From Acidobacteriota bacterium (lineage in GTDB: Bacteria; Acidobacteriota; Thermoanaerobaculia; Multivoradales; JBCCEF01): a stretch of 64,000 nt of DNA. The notes under the pieces are model-generated. The model had not been told where the DNA came from. It made no database searches and was given only the letters and a program-made list of their open reading frames with translations. The stretch's first letter is position 1; each line of letters begins with the position of its first letter. The DNA lies in the NCBI GenBank assembly GCA_039030395.1, contig JBCCEF010000006.1:169457-233456 (forward strand). The letters run 5' to 3'. Shown one piece after another: positions 41,549 to 51,586 of this stretch. Position numbers and translations under genes: made by a program.

Positions 41549-44500
41549 ATGAAAGCCCTGCCCCGCTCTCGCGTCGTCGTCCCGTTGGTTGCTCTTCTCA
41601 TCGGAGTCTTTTGCTCGACCGGGCTGCTGGCCTCGAAAACTCAGAGCGACGCCATCGACCCCGATCTCCTGGCCGGGATGCGGGCGCGGTCCATCGGGCC
41701 GGCGACGATGAGTGGGCGGGTGGCTTCGGTGGATGCGACGGCTGGTGGCGAGACGATCTTCGTTGGCGCGGCGACCGGCGGTGTGTGGCGTTCGACGGAC
41801 TACGGGCTCACCTGGGAACCGGTGTTCGACGATCAGCCGGTGGCCTCGATCGGCGCGGTGGCTCTCGATCCGTCGGCGCCGGAGCGGGTGTGGGTGGGCA
41901 CCGGCGAGGGCAATCCCCGCAACAGCACCTCCGTCGGCGGCGGCATCTACCGCTCCGACGACGGCGGCGAGACCTGGGCGCTCAAAGGGCTGGAGGCGAC
42001 GGAGCGCATCCACCGGGTGATCGTCCATCCGGAGGATCCGGACACGGTGTGGGTCGCCGCCCTCGGCCGGGCCTGGGGCGAGAACCCGGAGCGCGGGGTG
42101 TTCAAGAGCACCGACGGCGGCGAGACCTGGGAGAAGGTGCTGTACGTGGACGAGCGCACCGGCGCCGCCGATCTGGTGATCGATCCGTCGAACCCGCGCA
42201 AGCTGCTGGCGGCGATGTGGGACTACCGCCGCTGGCCCTGGTCTTTTCGCTCCGGCGGCCCCGGTTCGGGCCTCTATTTGAGCCGCGACGGCGGTGAGAG
42301 CTGGCAGCGCCTCACCCCCGAGGACGGCCTGCCGGAGGGCGACCTCGGCCGCATGGGGTTGGCCTTTGCGGCGTCGAATCCGAACGTCGCCTACGCCTTG
42401 ATCGAAAGCTCCGGCGATCTCGCTCTCTACCGCTCGGACGACGGCGGCAAGAGCTGGGCCGAGCGCACGACGGACCGCCAGGTGGGCAACCGCCCCTTCT
42501 ATTACGCTGACATTCGGGTGGACCCGGCGGACGAGGATCGCGTTTACAGCCTGTGGTCGGCGGTTTCCGTTTCGGACGATGGCGGCAAGAGCTTCGATGT
42601 GTTGGTGCCCTTCCGCTCCGTCCACCCGGACCATCATGAGATGTGGATCGATCCGGAGAACCCGGATCTGTTGATCAACGGCAATGACGGCGGCGTGGCG
42701 ATCAGCCGTGACCGCGGCAAGACCTGGCGCTACGTGAACAACCTGCCGCTGGGGCAGTTCTACCACCTGCGGGTGGATAACGACGTGCCCTACAACGTCT
42801 ACGGCGGCATGCAGGACAACGGCTCCTGGCGCGGCCCGAGCAGCGTGTGGGAGAACGCCGGCATCCGCAACCACCACTGGCAGGAGGTGGGTTTCGGCGA
42901 CGGCTTCGACACGGTGCCGATGGCGGACGATTCCACCCAGGGTTACGCCATGAGCCAGGAGGGCTACCTGTCGCGCTGGGACGTCGAGACCGGAGCCCGA
43001 AAGTCCGTCCGACCGGCGCCGGAGCGCCCGGACGAGCCGTTGCGCTTCAACTGGAACGCCGCCATCGCCCTCGATCCCTTCGATCCAGCGGGGGTCTATT
43101 ACGGCAGCCAGTATGTGCACTACTCGAAGGATCGTGGAGAGACCTGGGAGGTGATCAGCCCGGATCTCACCACCGATCTCCCCGAGTGGCAGAAGCAGGC
43201 CGAAGCCGGCGGTTTGACGCCGGACGTCACCGGCGCCGAGAACTTCACCTCCCTGGTGGCCCTTGAGGCGAGTCCCCACGAGCGAGGCGTGCTGTGGGCC
43301 GGCAGCGACGATGGCCGGATTCACGTGACCCGCGATGGTGGCGAGACCTGGAACCGGGTGGACGAAGGCGCCAGCGCCGTGCCGGAACACACCTGGGTAC
43401 CGCACATCGCCGCCTCGCCGCACGCGGCCGACACCGCCTTCATCGTGTTCGACGATCATCGGCGCTCGAACTGGCAGCCCTACGCCTACCGGGTTTCTGG
43501 CTACGGCGCCACCTGGGCGCGCCTCGACACCTCCGAGGTGGAGGGCTACGCGCTGGTCATCGAGCAGGATCCGGTGGCGCCGAACCTCCTCTACCTGGGG
43601 ACGGAATTCGGTCTGTGGATCTCCCTCGACGGCGGCGCGAGCTTCTTCCGCTGGCGCCACGGCGTGCCGACGGTGTCGGTGATGGATCTGGTGGTGCAGC
43701 CGCGCGAGCACGACCTGGTGCTCGGCACTCACGGCCGGTCGGCCTACATCCTGGACGACGTGCGGCCGCTCCGTGAGCTGTCGGCGGAAGTGCTGGCGAA
43801 GCCCATCCACCTGTTCGCCATCCCCGACGCCCAGCAGTACTGGGTGGGGCAGACGGGCTCGTCGCGCTTCGCCGGCGACAACGAGTTCCGCGGCGAGAAC
43901 CGGCCCTACGGCGCCCTCATCACTTTCTCCCTGGCGGACGACGACTTGCCGCTGCCGGACGACGAGCGCGAGCGCGAACGCCTGCAGGCCAAGCGCGACG
44001 CGGCCCGCGAGGCCGAGGGAATGACGGACGAGCCGCGCGGCCGCGCTCCTCGCGGTGAGCGCAAGGGCAAGAAAGCATCCAAGGGGGAAGAAGAAACCAC
44101 TGGCGAAGAGGAGGCCGCGGACGACGCCGCAGCCGAAGAGAAGAAGGGCGGCGAGGAACCGAAAGCCACCTTGCAGATCCTCGCCGCCGACGGCTCCCTC
44201 GTCCGCACCTTCGAAACGAAGGTCACCCGCGGCATCAACCGCGTCGCCTGGAACCTGAGGCGCAACGCCTTCGAGTCGCCACCGCGCGGCGACGGACCGA
44301 CCTGGGGAGACTACTCCGGCCCGTCCATTCTGCCCGGCGAGTACACGGTGGTGGTGAAGCACGGCGACCACGAGGCCCGCGGGCCGGTGCGGGTGTTGGC
44401 GGATCCCCGGTTCGACATCTCACCGCAGGATCGCCAGGCGAAGGAGGCGATGATCCTGCGGGCCGGCGCGCTACAGGAATCCCTCACCCGGGCGATCGTG

Positions 44501-44941
44501 GATATCCGCGAAGCGCGGGGAGCGATCGAGAGGTTGGCCGGCGAACTGGAGGCTGAGGCGAAGAAGGCGGAGCGCAAGGGCGAGCCGGAGGATGAGGGCA
44601 AGAAGCAGGCCGCGAAGGACGGCCGCAAGGTGGCGAAGGCCTTGAAGGATCTGGAGCTCACCCTGTGGTATCCGCCGGAGTCGAAGGGCATCCGTGCCGG
44701 CGACGTGCCGTGGTCCATCCTGGGCGATGCGCAGTGGCTGGTCGGCAGCTCGTGGGACGCGCCCACGGAGGCGCAGCGGCGCTACCTGGAGCAGGCAGAA
44801 GCGGTGGTCGAAGAAGCCCTCGCCGGAGTGGAGAAGGCGGTGGCGGAGACCGTCGAGCCGTATCGCGCCAAGGTCCGCGATTCCGGCTACCAGCGGATTC
44901 CGGCGATCGAAATTGCCGGTGAAAAGGGTGAGGAACGGTAG
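41549..44941 (+). CDS. Secreted sortilin/BNR-like beta-propeller protein
   Basis: A 1130-residue protein with a signal peptide (LVALLIGVFCSTGLLA). It carries many Asp-box/VPS10-like repeats such as YRSDDGGETW, FKSTDGGETW and YLSRDGGESW, which form one or two large propellers (residues about 40-740). A Lys/Glu-rich stretch (about 800-880) and a C-terminal beta domain with a coiled-coil-like helix pair follow. These proteins are often labelled glycosyl hydrolase, but no sialidase catalytic set is seen, so carbohydrate or protein binding is safer. They are abundant in Acidobacteriota and related phyla. Confidence 0.8.
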   Translation: MKALPRSRVVVPLVALLIGVFCSTGLLASKTQSDAIDPDLLAGMRARSIGPATMSGRVASVDATAGGETIFVGAATGGVWRSTDYGLTWEPVFDDQPVASIGAVALDPSAPERVWVGTGEGNPRNSTSVGGGIYRSDDGGETWALKGLEATERIHRVIVHPEDPDTVWVAALGRAWGENPERGVFKSTDGGETWEKVLYVDERTGAADLVIDPSNPRKLLAAMWDYRRWPWSFRSGGPGSGLYLSRDGGESWQRLTPEDGLPEGDLGRMGLAFAASNPNVAYALIESSGDLALYRSDDGGKSWAERTTDRQVGNRPFYYADIRVDPADEDRVYSLWSAVSVSDDGGKSFDVLVPFRSVHPDHHEMWIDPENPDLLINGNDGGVAISRDRGKTWRYVNNLPLGQFYHLRVDNDVPYNVYGGMQDNGSWRGPSSVWENAGIRNHHWQEVGFGDGFDTVPMADDSTQGYAMSQEGYLSRWDVETGARKSVRPAPERPDEPLRFNWNAAIALDPFDPAGVYYGSQYVHYSKDRGETWEVISPDLTTDLPEWQKQAEAGGLTPDVTGAENFTSLVALEASPHERGVLWAGSDDGRIHVTRDGGETWNRVDEGASAVPEHTWVPHIAASPHAADTAFIVFDDHRRSNWQPYAYRVSGYGATWARLDTSEVEGYALVIEQDPVAPNLLYLGTEFGLWISLDGGASFFRWRHGVPTVSVMDLVVQPREHDLVLGTHGRSAYILDDVRPLRELSAEVLAKPIHLFAIPDAQQYWVGQTGSSRFAGDNEFRGENRPYGALITFSLADDDLPLPDDERERERLQAKRDAAREAEGMTDEPRGRAPRGERKGKKASKGEEETTGEEEAADDAAAEEKKGGEEPKATLQILAADGSLVRTFETKVTRGINRVAWNLRRNAFESPPRGDGPTWGDYSGPSILPGEYTVVVKHGDHEARGPVRVLADPRFDISPQDRQAKEAMILRAGALQESLTRAIVDIREARGAIERLAGELEAEAKKAERKGEPEDEGKKQAAKDGRKVAKALKDLELTLWYPPESKGIRAGDVPWSILGDAQWLVGSSWDAPTEAQRRYLEQAEAVVEEALAGVEKAVAETVEPYRAKVRDSGYQRIPAIEIAGEKGEER

Positions 44942-44952
44942 GCGCGGTTCCC

Positions 44953-47070
44953 CTAAGGAGCGGTCGGCCCTACCGCCGGCGACCAGGAGAAGCCGAGGGA
45001 GAATCCCCGGCCCTCGGCCAGCGGCGCCCGGTCGTCCGCCGAGCGGAAGTAGCGCCGGTCGAGCAGATTGCTGCCGGAGAGGCGGAGCTTCCAGTCCGGG
45101 CGCAGCTCATAGGCGAGGGCCGCCGTCACCAGCTCGGCGGAAGGAATGGCCTGCTCGCCTGCACCCGGGTCGTCGACCGCTGCCCGATGCTCCCAGCGCA
45201 GCGTGCCTTGCCAGCGGCCCCGCTGGTGTTTGCCCTCCAGGCGAAGCCGGTCCGGCGGCACGTCCACCAGCGGTGAGCCGTCGTCTGCCTCGCCTTCGAT
45301 GCGGTGGCCGCTCCAGGCCAGGCCCCAGCGCTCGTTGATCTGGAAGAACCCTTCCAGCTCGAAGCCTTCCAGGGTGCCACCGGTGAGATTGCGGAAGGTG
45401 CGGGTATCCGGATCGAGGCGGATTCGTTCGATCAGGTCATCAATGTCGTTGCGAAAGACATGCGCCGCCGCGAAGGCCCGGTTGCCGTACCAGCGGAGTC
45501 CCAGGTCAACGCTCACCGAGCGCTCCGGCTCGAGTTCCGGATTGCCGATCACCCGGCCCCGGCCGGTGGTGCCGGTGAAGAATCGTTCCGTCAGGCTGGG
45601 GAAGCGTAGGCCGGTGCCGGCGGTGCCGGTCAGTTCGAAGCCCGCCGCCAGCGGCAGCGACGAGCCCACGAAGGCGTTCACCGCCTCGTCTTGCCGGCTA
45701 CGGGCGCCGGAGTTGGTTTGGCGGAAAGCCGTCGCCCGGCCGCCGGCTTCCACCACCAGGGGGCCGGCGTTGGTCCGCACCGAGCCGAAGAACGACAGCT
45801 CGTCCTCCTCGCCGTCATCGAGGGTCTTGAATCCCGCCTCCTCAGCGGTCACCCCCCGGCGCGCCGCGTAGTCCACTCCCCAGCGCAGGCTCGCTTCGCC
45901 CCAGGTGGACTCCCGGAGAGCCGAGCCGCCGAGATCGAAAGCCTGATTCTCGACCGTGTCCACCGTACCGTCCTCGCGGGACTCGGTGATCAAGTCGTTG
46001 GGATGCGCATAGACCGAGAGGTCCCACCCTTTTCGCAGGGTGATCGACCAACGGGCGAGCAGGTGCCGCTCTTCCGGATAGAGGGTGATCGATTCCGGAA
46101 ACTCGGAACTCGCCTTGCCGATGTCCCGGGCGAAGGTCGGCATCACCGACAGGCTCCAGGGCTGGTCGCTTTCTCCCAGCGTGCCGCGCAGGCTCCACGC
46201 CGCGGACAGGCTCTCGAAGCGGTTGAAGAGCGGTTCGCCGTCGGCCGCTTCGCCATCGTCCGAGGCGCGGTAGGCCAACCCCAGGGACCAGCTTTCGCCG
46301 CCCGCGCCGGGAGTCGAACCCCAGCCCACCCGCAGGTGGCGGCCGTCGCCGACGGTGGAGTAGCCGAGATCGACGCTCAAGGCCGAAAAGGTGCGCGGAA
46401 ACACCTGCACGATGCCGCCCAACGCCCCAGATCCGTAGGAGCTGGAGGCCGGGCCGCGGACCACCTCCACCGAGTCCATCAGCAGCGGATCCAGAAACGA
46501 GGCGGAAACCCCCGCCCGGCGTTCGCCATTGATCGGCACGCCGGCGACCAGGGTGAGCACCCGCTGGCGCGATACGCCGCGGATCGAATAGGTCTGGAAA
46601 ATGCCCCCCTGGCCGTTCTCGGACACGCCGGGGGTGCCTTCCACCAGCGCCGTCAGCGTTTCCACCGGCGCCGGCTGGTCGAGGGGCCGCACCCGGGTGG
46701 CGGCGGCGGTGGTGGCTTCGAGCGCCGCGCCGCCACCGCGCCCCACCGACACCACGATCTCCTCGAACACTTTCTGCTTGGGGGTGAGGGCGATGGTCCA
46801 GCCGGTGTCGTCCGCTGGCACCGTGGCGGTGGCCTCCGAGAAGCGCGGATGGCGCACCACCAGCGCCGTGCCGGCTGCGATCTCGCCCAAGTCGAAGCGC
46901 CCCTGGAGATCCGTCCGCGCCAGGGCTTGCGCCTGATCGGCAAGGCTCACCCGGGCCCCCTCCACCGCCACCCCCTGGTCCGTTGTCACTTTGCCCTGGG
47001 CGGCCCACAGGGCGGCCGGGTGAACCAGCACGAAAAGGCCCGGAACGAGGGAGCGGAGGAGTGGGTTCAT
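44953..47070 (-). CDS. TonB-dependent outer-membrane receptor with carboxypeptidase-like N-terminal domain
   Basis: A 705-residue receptor starting at the ATG at 47070 (MNPLLRSLVPG), with a signal peptide ending near WAA/QG. Residues about 25-100 look like the carboxypeptidase regulatory-like beta domain (VEGARVSLADQAQALARTD). The plug follows (ETLTALVEGTPGVSENG, SIRGVSRQRVLTLVAGVPI, then VEVVRGPASSSYGSGALGG) and then the barrel. The plug resembles cobalamin and metal-chelate receptors. The end (SLGFSW with about eight more residues) is slightly longer than the usual terminal aromatic. No transport partners are adjacent. Confidence 0.88.
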   Translation of the reverse strand: MNPLLRSLVPGLFVLVHPAALWAAQGKVTTDQGVAVEGARVSLADQAQALARTDLQGRFDLGEIAAGTALVVRHPRFSEATATVPADDTGWTIALTPKQKVFEEIVVSVGRGGGAALEATTAAATRVRPLDQPAPVETLTALVEGTPGVSENGQGGIFQTYSIRGVSRQRVLTLVAGVPINGERRAGVSASFLDPLLMDSVEVVRGPASSSYGSGALGGIVQVFPRTFSALSVDLGYSTVGDGRHLRVGWGSTPGAGGESWSLGLAYRASDDGEAADGEPLFNRFESLSAAWSLRGTLGESDQPWSLSVMPTFARDIGKASSEFPESITLYPEERHLLARWSITLRKGWDLSVYAHPNDLITESREDGTVDTVENQAFDLGGSALRESTWGEASLRWGVDYAARRGVTAEEAGFKTLDDGEEDELSFFGSVRTNAGPLVVEAGGRATAFRQTNSGARSRQDEAVNAFVGSSLPLAAGFELTGTAGTGLRFPSLTERFFTGTTGRGRVIGNPELEPERSVSVDLGLRWYGNRAFAAAHVFRNDIDDLIERIRLDPDTRTFRNLTGGTLEGFELEGFFQINERWGLAWSGHRIEGEADDGSPLVDVPPDRLRLEGKHQRGRWQGTLRWEHRAAVDDPGAGEQAIPSAELVTAALAYELRPDWKLRLSGSNLLDRRYFRSADDRAPLAEGRGFSLGFSWSPAVGPTAP

Positions 47071-47336
47071 GGGGGCGGCGGACGATGGTTGAAGTATTGG
47101 GAGAAGCGCGCCGGTAAGGTGTACCACATGGCATACGCGGCGGGTCGCCGAGTGGTTGCGCAGCGTCGCCCAACGCCGATCAGTCGTCGCCGTGCTTCCC
47201 GTCGAGAATCCTTCGATCCCGCGATCCGTATACAGTCACGCCAGCGCGGACTGCTTCTTGGAGGATAAAGCCGCGCGTCGACTCGACCCCAGAAGATCGT
47301 CGGCCCTCGGCGAAGGGCCATTACGAGGGAGAATTC

Positions 47337-48239
47337 ATGACCCCCACCCTGGAGCTGCGCCAATTGCGGAAGGCCTATCGCGACGTGGTCGCGGTGGATT
47401 CCGTATCCCTCTCCGTGCCGCCGGGCAAGATCTACGGCCTGCTCGGTCCGAACGGTGCCGGCAAGACCACCACCATCCGCATGATCATGGACATCATCGC
47501 GCCGGACCAGGGCGAGATTCTCTTCGAGGGCCGGCAGCGCACTCGCAAGGACCTGGAGCGCATCGGCTACCTGCCGGAAGAGCGCGGCCTCTACCGCAAG
47601 ATGACGGTGCTGGACCACCTCGCCTTCCTCGGCGAGCTGAACGGCATCCGCCACGCCGAAGGCCTCGAACGCGGCCAGCGCTGGCTCGATCGCCTGGAGC
47701 TGGGCGAGTGGGGCAAGAAGAAGGTCGAAGAGCTGTCCAAGGGCATGCAGCAGAAGGTGCAGATCGCTGGCACCTTGCTCCACGAACCGGCGATGGTCAT
47801 TCTCGACGAGCCCTTCTCTGGCCTCGACCCGATCAACCAGGGGTTGTTCAAGGACCTGCTGGCGGAATTCAAACAGGAGGGCCGCACGGTGGTCTTCTCG
47901 ACCCACGTGATGGAGCAGGCGGAGAAGCTCTGCGACCACATCTGCCTGATCTCCCACGGCCGAACCATCCTCTCCGGCCCGTTGGCGGAGCTCAAGCGCG
48001 AGATCGGCGGCAACACCTATCGCCTGAAAGCCGCCGGCGACCTCGACCGCCTGGCCGAGGTGCCGGGCATCGACCAGGTAATCGGCGGCGACGGCGAGGC
48101 CAAGCTGATTCTCGAACCGGAGGCCAGCGGTGCCGACGTGCTAGGGGCGGTGGTCCAGTTCCTCACCGTCCACGAGTTCCGGAACGAAGAGCCGGAGCTG
48201 GCGGACATCTTCGTAAAGGCGGTGCGCGATGCCGGTTGA
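47337..48239 (+). CDS. ABC transporter ATP-binding protein (NatA-like)
   Basis: A 300-residue ATPase. Walker A is GPNGAGKTT, the signature is LSKGMQQKVQ, Walker B is MVILDEPFSGLDP, and the switch His is in FSTHVMEQAE. The DUF4162-like C-terminal extension of NatA/drug exporter ATPases is present. It pairs with the permease gene, which overlaps it by eleven bases. The two would form an efflux or membrane-component exporter of the NatAB kind. Confidence 0.9.
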   Translation: MTPTLELRQLRKAYRDVVAVDSVSLSVPPGKIYGLLGPNGAGKTTTIRMIMDIIAPDQGEILFEGRQRTRKDLERIGYLPEERGLYRKMTVLDHLAFLGELNGIRHAEGLERGQRWLDRLELGEWGKKKVEELSKGMQQKVQIAGTLLHEPAMVILDEPFSGLDPINQGLFKDLLAEFKQEGRTVVFSTHVMEQAEKLCDHICLISHGRTILSGPLAELKREIGGNTYRLKAAGDLDRLAEVPGIDQVIGGDGEAKLILEPEASGADVLGAVVQFLTVHEFRNEEPELADIFVKAVRDAG

Positions 48240-49566
48240 TTCCTCCACCCCGAACACCCCGCCGCCGTCGGACGCCGGCGCCAAGCGCTCCCGGCCGTCG
48301 AAGATCTGGGTGCTCGCCAAGCGCGAGTACGCCACCCGCATCAAGTCCAAGGGCTTCTGGATCGCCACCCTCGTGCTGCCGCTGTTCATGGCGGCGATGT
48401 TCATCGTGCCGGGGTTGGTCATCTCCAAGACCCGCTCCCAGCAGACGGCGGTGATCGTGGACGAGACCGGCCAGGTGGCCGAAGGGGTGATCTCGCGCCT
48501 CCAAGACCAGCAGGACGACGACCAGAACGCCACCCTCTCGCTGGCGGAAGAGGCGCCGGCGGCGGACCGCCAAGCCCAGGTGGCGGCTCTCGACCAGCGG
48601 GTGCTCGACGGCGACCTCGACGCCTGGATCTGGGTGTCCGAAGCGGGCCTCGAAGAGGACACCTTCGAGTACCACGCCGAGAGCGTTTCGAACCTCTTCA
48701 CCCAGAGTGTCATCGAGCGCGCCGTCTCGGCGGAAGTGCGCTCCCTGCGCCTCACCGAAGCGGGCCTCGATGCCGAGCGCATCCGCGAACTGTCCCGCGG
48801 CGTGGACATCCAAACGGTGCGGGTGTCCGCCGAGGGCAGCCGCGAGGAAACCGGCTTCGCCGGCTTCATCCTGGCCTACGGCATGTTCTTCCTGCTCTAC
48901 CTGATCCTGCTGATCTGGGGCCAGCAGGTGCTGACCGGCGTGCTCGAAGAAAAGAGTTCCCGCATCGTCGAGGTGATCGTCTCCTCGGCCACCCCGCGGG
49001 AGTTGATGATGGGCAAGCTCACCGGCATCGGTCTGGCCGGCCTCACCCAGCTCGGCACCTGGCTGGTGACCATGACGGTGCTCACCGCTCCGGGCATCGC
49101 CACCGCCCTCGCCACCCTGCCGGAGGGCTTCAACCTGCCCACCCTGAGCCCCGTCGTGGCGGTGTTCTTCGCCCTCTTCTTCCTGCTGGGATTCTTCGTC
49201 TACTCCTCCATCTACGCCGCCGTTGGCTCCGCCTTCAACAACCTGCAGGAAGCCCAACAGCTCGCCGCCGTGCCGATGGCCTTCATCATCGCCCCGGTGA
49301 TGGTGGTGATGCCGGTGATCAACGATCCGGACGGCGCCCTGGCGACCATCAGCTCCTTGATCCCCATCTTCACCCCCATGCTCATGCCCGTGCGCATCGC
49401 GGTGAAAATGCCCCCGGCGTGGGAAATCGCCCTATCCCTCCTCCTCACCACCGCCTTCGTCTTCTTCATGGTCTGGCTCTGCGGCCGCATCTACCGGGTG
49501 GGGATCCTCATGCACGGCAAAAAGCCGACCCTGCGAGAGATCTGGCGGTGGGTGCGGTATGCGTGA
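48229..49566 (+). CDS. ABC-2 type transporter permease (NatB-like)
   Basis: A 445-residue membrane protein. A first membrane helix (GFWIATLVLPLFMAAMFIV) precedes a large outer domain of about 150 residues. Five further helices form a C-terminal group (from about residue 205, IVEVIVSSATPRELMMGKL between them). This is the topology of ABC-2/NatB permeases. Its start lies inside the ATPase gene. The substrate is not apparent; sodium or hydrophobic compounds are usual guesses for the family. Confidence 0.88.
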   Translation: MPVDSSTPNTPPPSDAGAKRSRPSKIWVLAKREYATRIKSKGFWIATLVLPLFMAAMFIVPGLVISKTRSQQTAVIVDETGQVAEGVISRLQDQQDDDQNATLSLAEEAPAADRQAQVAALDQRVLDGDLDAWIWVSEAGLEEDTFEYHAESVSNLFTQSVIERAVSAEVRSLRLTEAGLDAERIRELSRGVDIQTVRVSAEGSREETGFAGFILAYGMFFLLYLILLIWGQQVLTGVLEEKSSRIVEVIVSSATPRELMMGKLTGIGLAGLTQLGTWLVTMTVLTAPGIATALATLPEGFNLPTLSPVVAVFFALFFLLGFFVYSSIYAAVGSAFNNLQEAQQLAAVPMAFIIAPVMVVMPVINDPDGALATISSLIPIFTPMLMPVRIAVKMPPAWEIALSLLLTTAFVFFMVWLCGRIYRVGILMHGKKPTLREIWRWVRYA

Positions 49567-49569
49567 GGG

Positions 49570-49869
49570 TTAGTCGGAGGCCTCGGGGGCGAGTTCGGCG
49601 CGGATGGCGGCGAGGTTGTCCTGCGTGAGTTGAGTGTCGGGATGGTCCGGACCGAGACTTGCCTCCATTATCTCAGCGGCGCGGACAGCAAGGGGCTCAG
49701 CCTCTTGCTGTCGGTTGGTGTCTTTGAAGAGCAGCGTCAGATTACTGAGTCGGGTAGCGATTTTTGGGTGCTGGGGTCCGTAGGTTTCCTCGTCGATCTG
49801 CAGTGCCCTTTCATCAAAGGCTCGGATTCTTGTAGTCCGAAGGGCCCGAACGGGCTTCTGGTCACCCAC
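49570..49869 (-). pseudogene. 3' fragment of a TPR protein gene
   Basis: The frame encodes about 60 residues of kinesin-light-chain-like TPR repeats (ALQIDEETYGPQHPKIATRL, MEASLGPDHPDTQLTQDNLA) and a natural end. The first 15 or so residues of the open frame do not fit the repeat, and no upstream repeats or start are found. It is the tail of a longer TPR protein whose beginning has been lost. It converges on the ABC permease gene with three bases between stops. Confidence 0.65.
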
Positions 49870-50197
49870 CTCAATCCTTCCGAACCTACGAAATCCAAGA
49901 ATTTCGAGTCCAGGAGTCTACCCCAGCACTTCTACCCCTCTCCCCCCGAAGGCCGACAATCAGGGTCATCCACCCCCGCCCCACCCCCATCACAGAGGTC
50001 GAGGGGGCGCCCGCGGGCGGAGCGCAGCGTGTCTGAGCTGAGAAGAGAAAGCAAACCGGCCGACGTTGTCGAACCCCAGACAGCGTCGGCCGATGAGGTG
50101 ATGATCCGGCGAGTTCGAGCACCGCCCGCGGACGACCGACTCGGCCGCCCTCCCTTCGAGCCCCGCAGGCGGGCGCCCAACTCGACCGAACTACTCC
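49870..50197. other. Intergenic region without visible gene
   Basis: These 328 bases follow the TPR remnant and precede the end of the metzincin gene. No frame resembles a known family. There is a GC-rich palindrome (GCGCCCGCGGGCG near 50002-50014). It may be what remains after the TPR gene decayed. Confidence 0.4.
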
Positions 50198-51586
50198 CTA
50201 CTCAAAACATTCATCCCCGAAGGGTCCGTTGCCTTCGCAGAACACGTCGACCCAGCAGGTGGCGTTATCGGTGAGGCCTCCGGGTTCACGGACGGTCAAC
50301 TGGATGAGGTAGGAACCGCTTTCGGTGTACCAGTGGTTCACCGATTGGCCGGTCCCGGTGGTGCCGTCTCCAAAGTTCCAGGTGTAGGTGAGGGCGCCGC
50401 CGTCCGGATCGTTGGAACAGGCGCCGCTGATCGCCGCCCGCAGCGGTGCCGAACCAAACTGCGGCGTGACGGTGCAGCAGGCGTTGGGCTGGGCGTTGGC
50501 GGTGATGTTCGTCCGGCCGACCAGACCCACCCCGTTGTTGCCTTCGTCCGTTTCGCCGATGGCGTTGTTCGCATCGACGATCCACCCCAGGTGGTAAAGG
50601 CCGGCTGGCGTGGTAGCGGGGATGGTCATGAAGACGTTGAGGGTCGAGAGAGTACCGGCGTTCATCGAGAAGGTCGCGGACCCGAGTAGGCGGTCCGCGG
50701 TGGTGATGAAGCGGTCCGTGGACAAGAAGAATTCCACCCGCACCGAGTTCTGGTTGGTGGTGCCGCGGTTCTCGATGGTGAAGGGAATGGCGATGCGCTG
50801 GTTGCGCGCTGCCGTGGCAGGGGCCGGAATGATGGCCGAGTTACCGACGCCGATGCGCTGATAGGCGGAGGCCGCCACATCGCGGAACGTACCCGAAGTG
50901 CCATAGCCGGCGCGCACTGCGAGGGTGTCGTCGGCGTGGGGCTGGATCTCGTTGAAGTTTCCGATCACTCCGCCGTCCGGGTAGATGGCGTCCATCGTGC
51001 CCATCACATCGTTCTCGTGAGCCGCACCGAAGACGTGACCGAATTCGTGCATGCCGACGATGGCGAAGACCGTGGGGGCGAAAATTCCTCCGGGCGGAGG
51101 ATTGGGGCGAAAGTCCCAGCCGTTGTTGGGAGCGGGGTTGAACAGTACGTCCTGCTCAACGATCCGCGGTTGCGCTCCCCACAGCCAAGGACAGTTGTTC
51201 CTGGAATAGATGGGATTTGCGAACCCTAGAATGAAGTTTCCTGGCTGGTTCAGTCCCCAGTCGTTCCACTGGTCCGGTGTGGCGATGACCACGCTGCTGC
51301 GTCCGTCGCCGGCGACCACGTTGTCGTTAGCCACGAAGGTGTAGTTGAAGCGAAAGCGCGAACCCGGGGATTCCAGATTCCAGGCGGTGCGCATCTGCTC
51401 CAGAGCCGCCAGTTGCGGCGAGCCGACCGGGAAGTCGGCGGCGGATACTTCCATGTTGAGGTTGGTGCCGTCCCACACCACGCGGTTCCGACATTCTTGG
51501 ACCCACTCGAAGGCGCTTGTTGGAGCCGCGACGGTGGCGGCGAGGACGAGAGCTGAGCAACCGACGATCAGCCGCGACTTGCTCAT
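50198..51586 (-). CDS. Secreted metzincin metalloprotease with CARDB-like and PKD domains, copy 1
   Basis: A 462-residue protein with a signal peptide (cleaved near TSA/FE). The zinc site HEFGHVFGAAH gives ligands His180, His184 and His190 around Glu181, and VMGTM downstream is the Met-turn, so this is a matrixin-like metzincin. A CARDB-like Ig domain (about 255-365, NQRIAIPFTIENRGTTNQNS) and a PKD domain (about 375-450, YTWNFGDGTTGTG) follow. The end is Cys-rich. Its start overlaps the stop of the partner gene upstream by four bases. A diverged duplicate lies at 52565-53941. Confidence 0.85.
   Translation of the reverse strand: MSKSRLIVGCSALVLAATVAAPTSAFEWVQECRNRVVWDGTNLNMEVSAADFPVGSPQLAALEQMRTAWNLESPGSRFRFNYTFVANDNVVAGDGRSSVVIATPDQWNDWGLNQPGNFILGFANPIYSRNNCPWLWGAQPRIVEQDVLFNPAPNNGWDFRPNPPPGGIFAPTVFAIVGMHEFGHVFGAAHENDVMGTMDAIYPDGGVIGNFNEIQPHADDTLAVRAGYGTSGTFRDVAASAYQRIGVGNSAIIPAPATAARNQRIAIPFTIENRGTTNQNSVRVEFFLSTDRFITTADRLLGSATFSMNAGTLSTLNVFMTIPATTPAGLYHLGWIVDANNAIGETDEGNNGVGLVGRTNITANAQPNACCTVTPQFGSAPLRAAISGACSNDPDGGALTYTWNFGDGTTGTGQSVNHWYTESGSYLIQLTVREPGGLTDNATCWVDVFCEGNGPFGDECFE

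Noticed and set aside
41225-44371. A 1048-codon open frame on the minus strand.
   Set aside because: It lies opposite the sortilin-like propeller gene, which has a signal peptide and clear Asp-box repeats. GC-rich codon use keeps the antisense frame open; the antisense product is low-complexity Gly/Arg/Val-rich and resembles no family.
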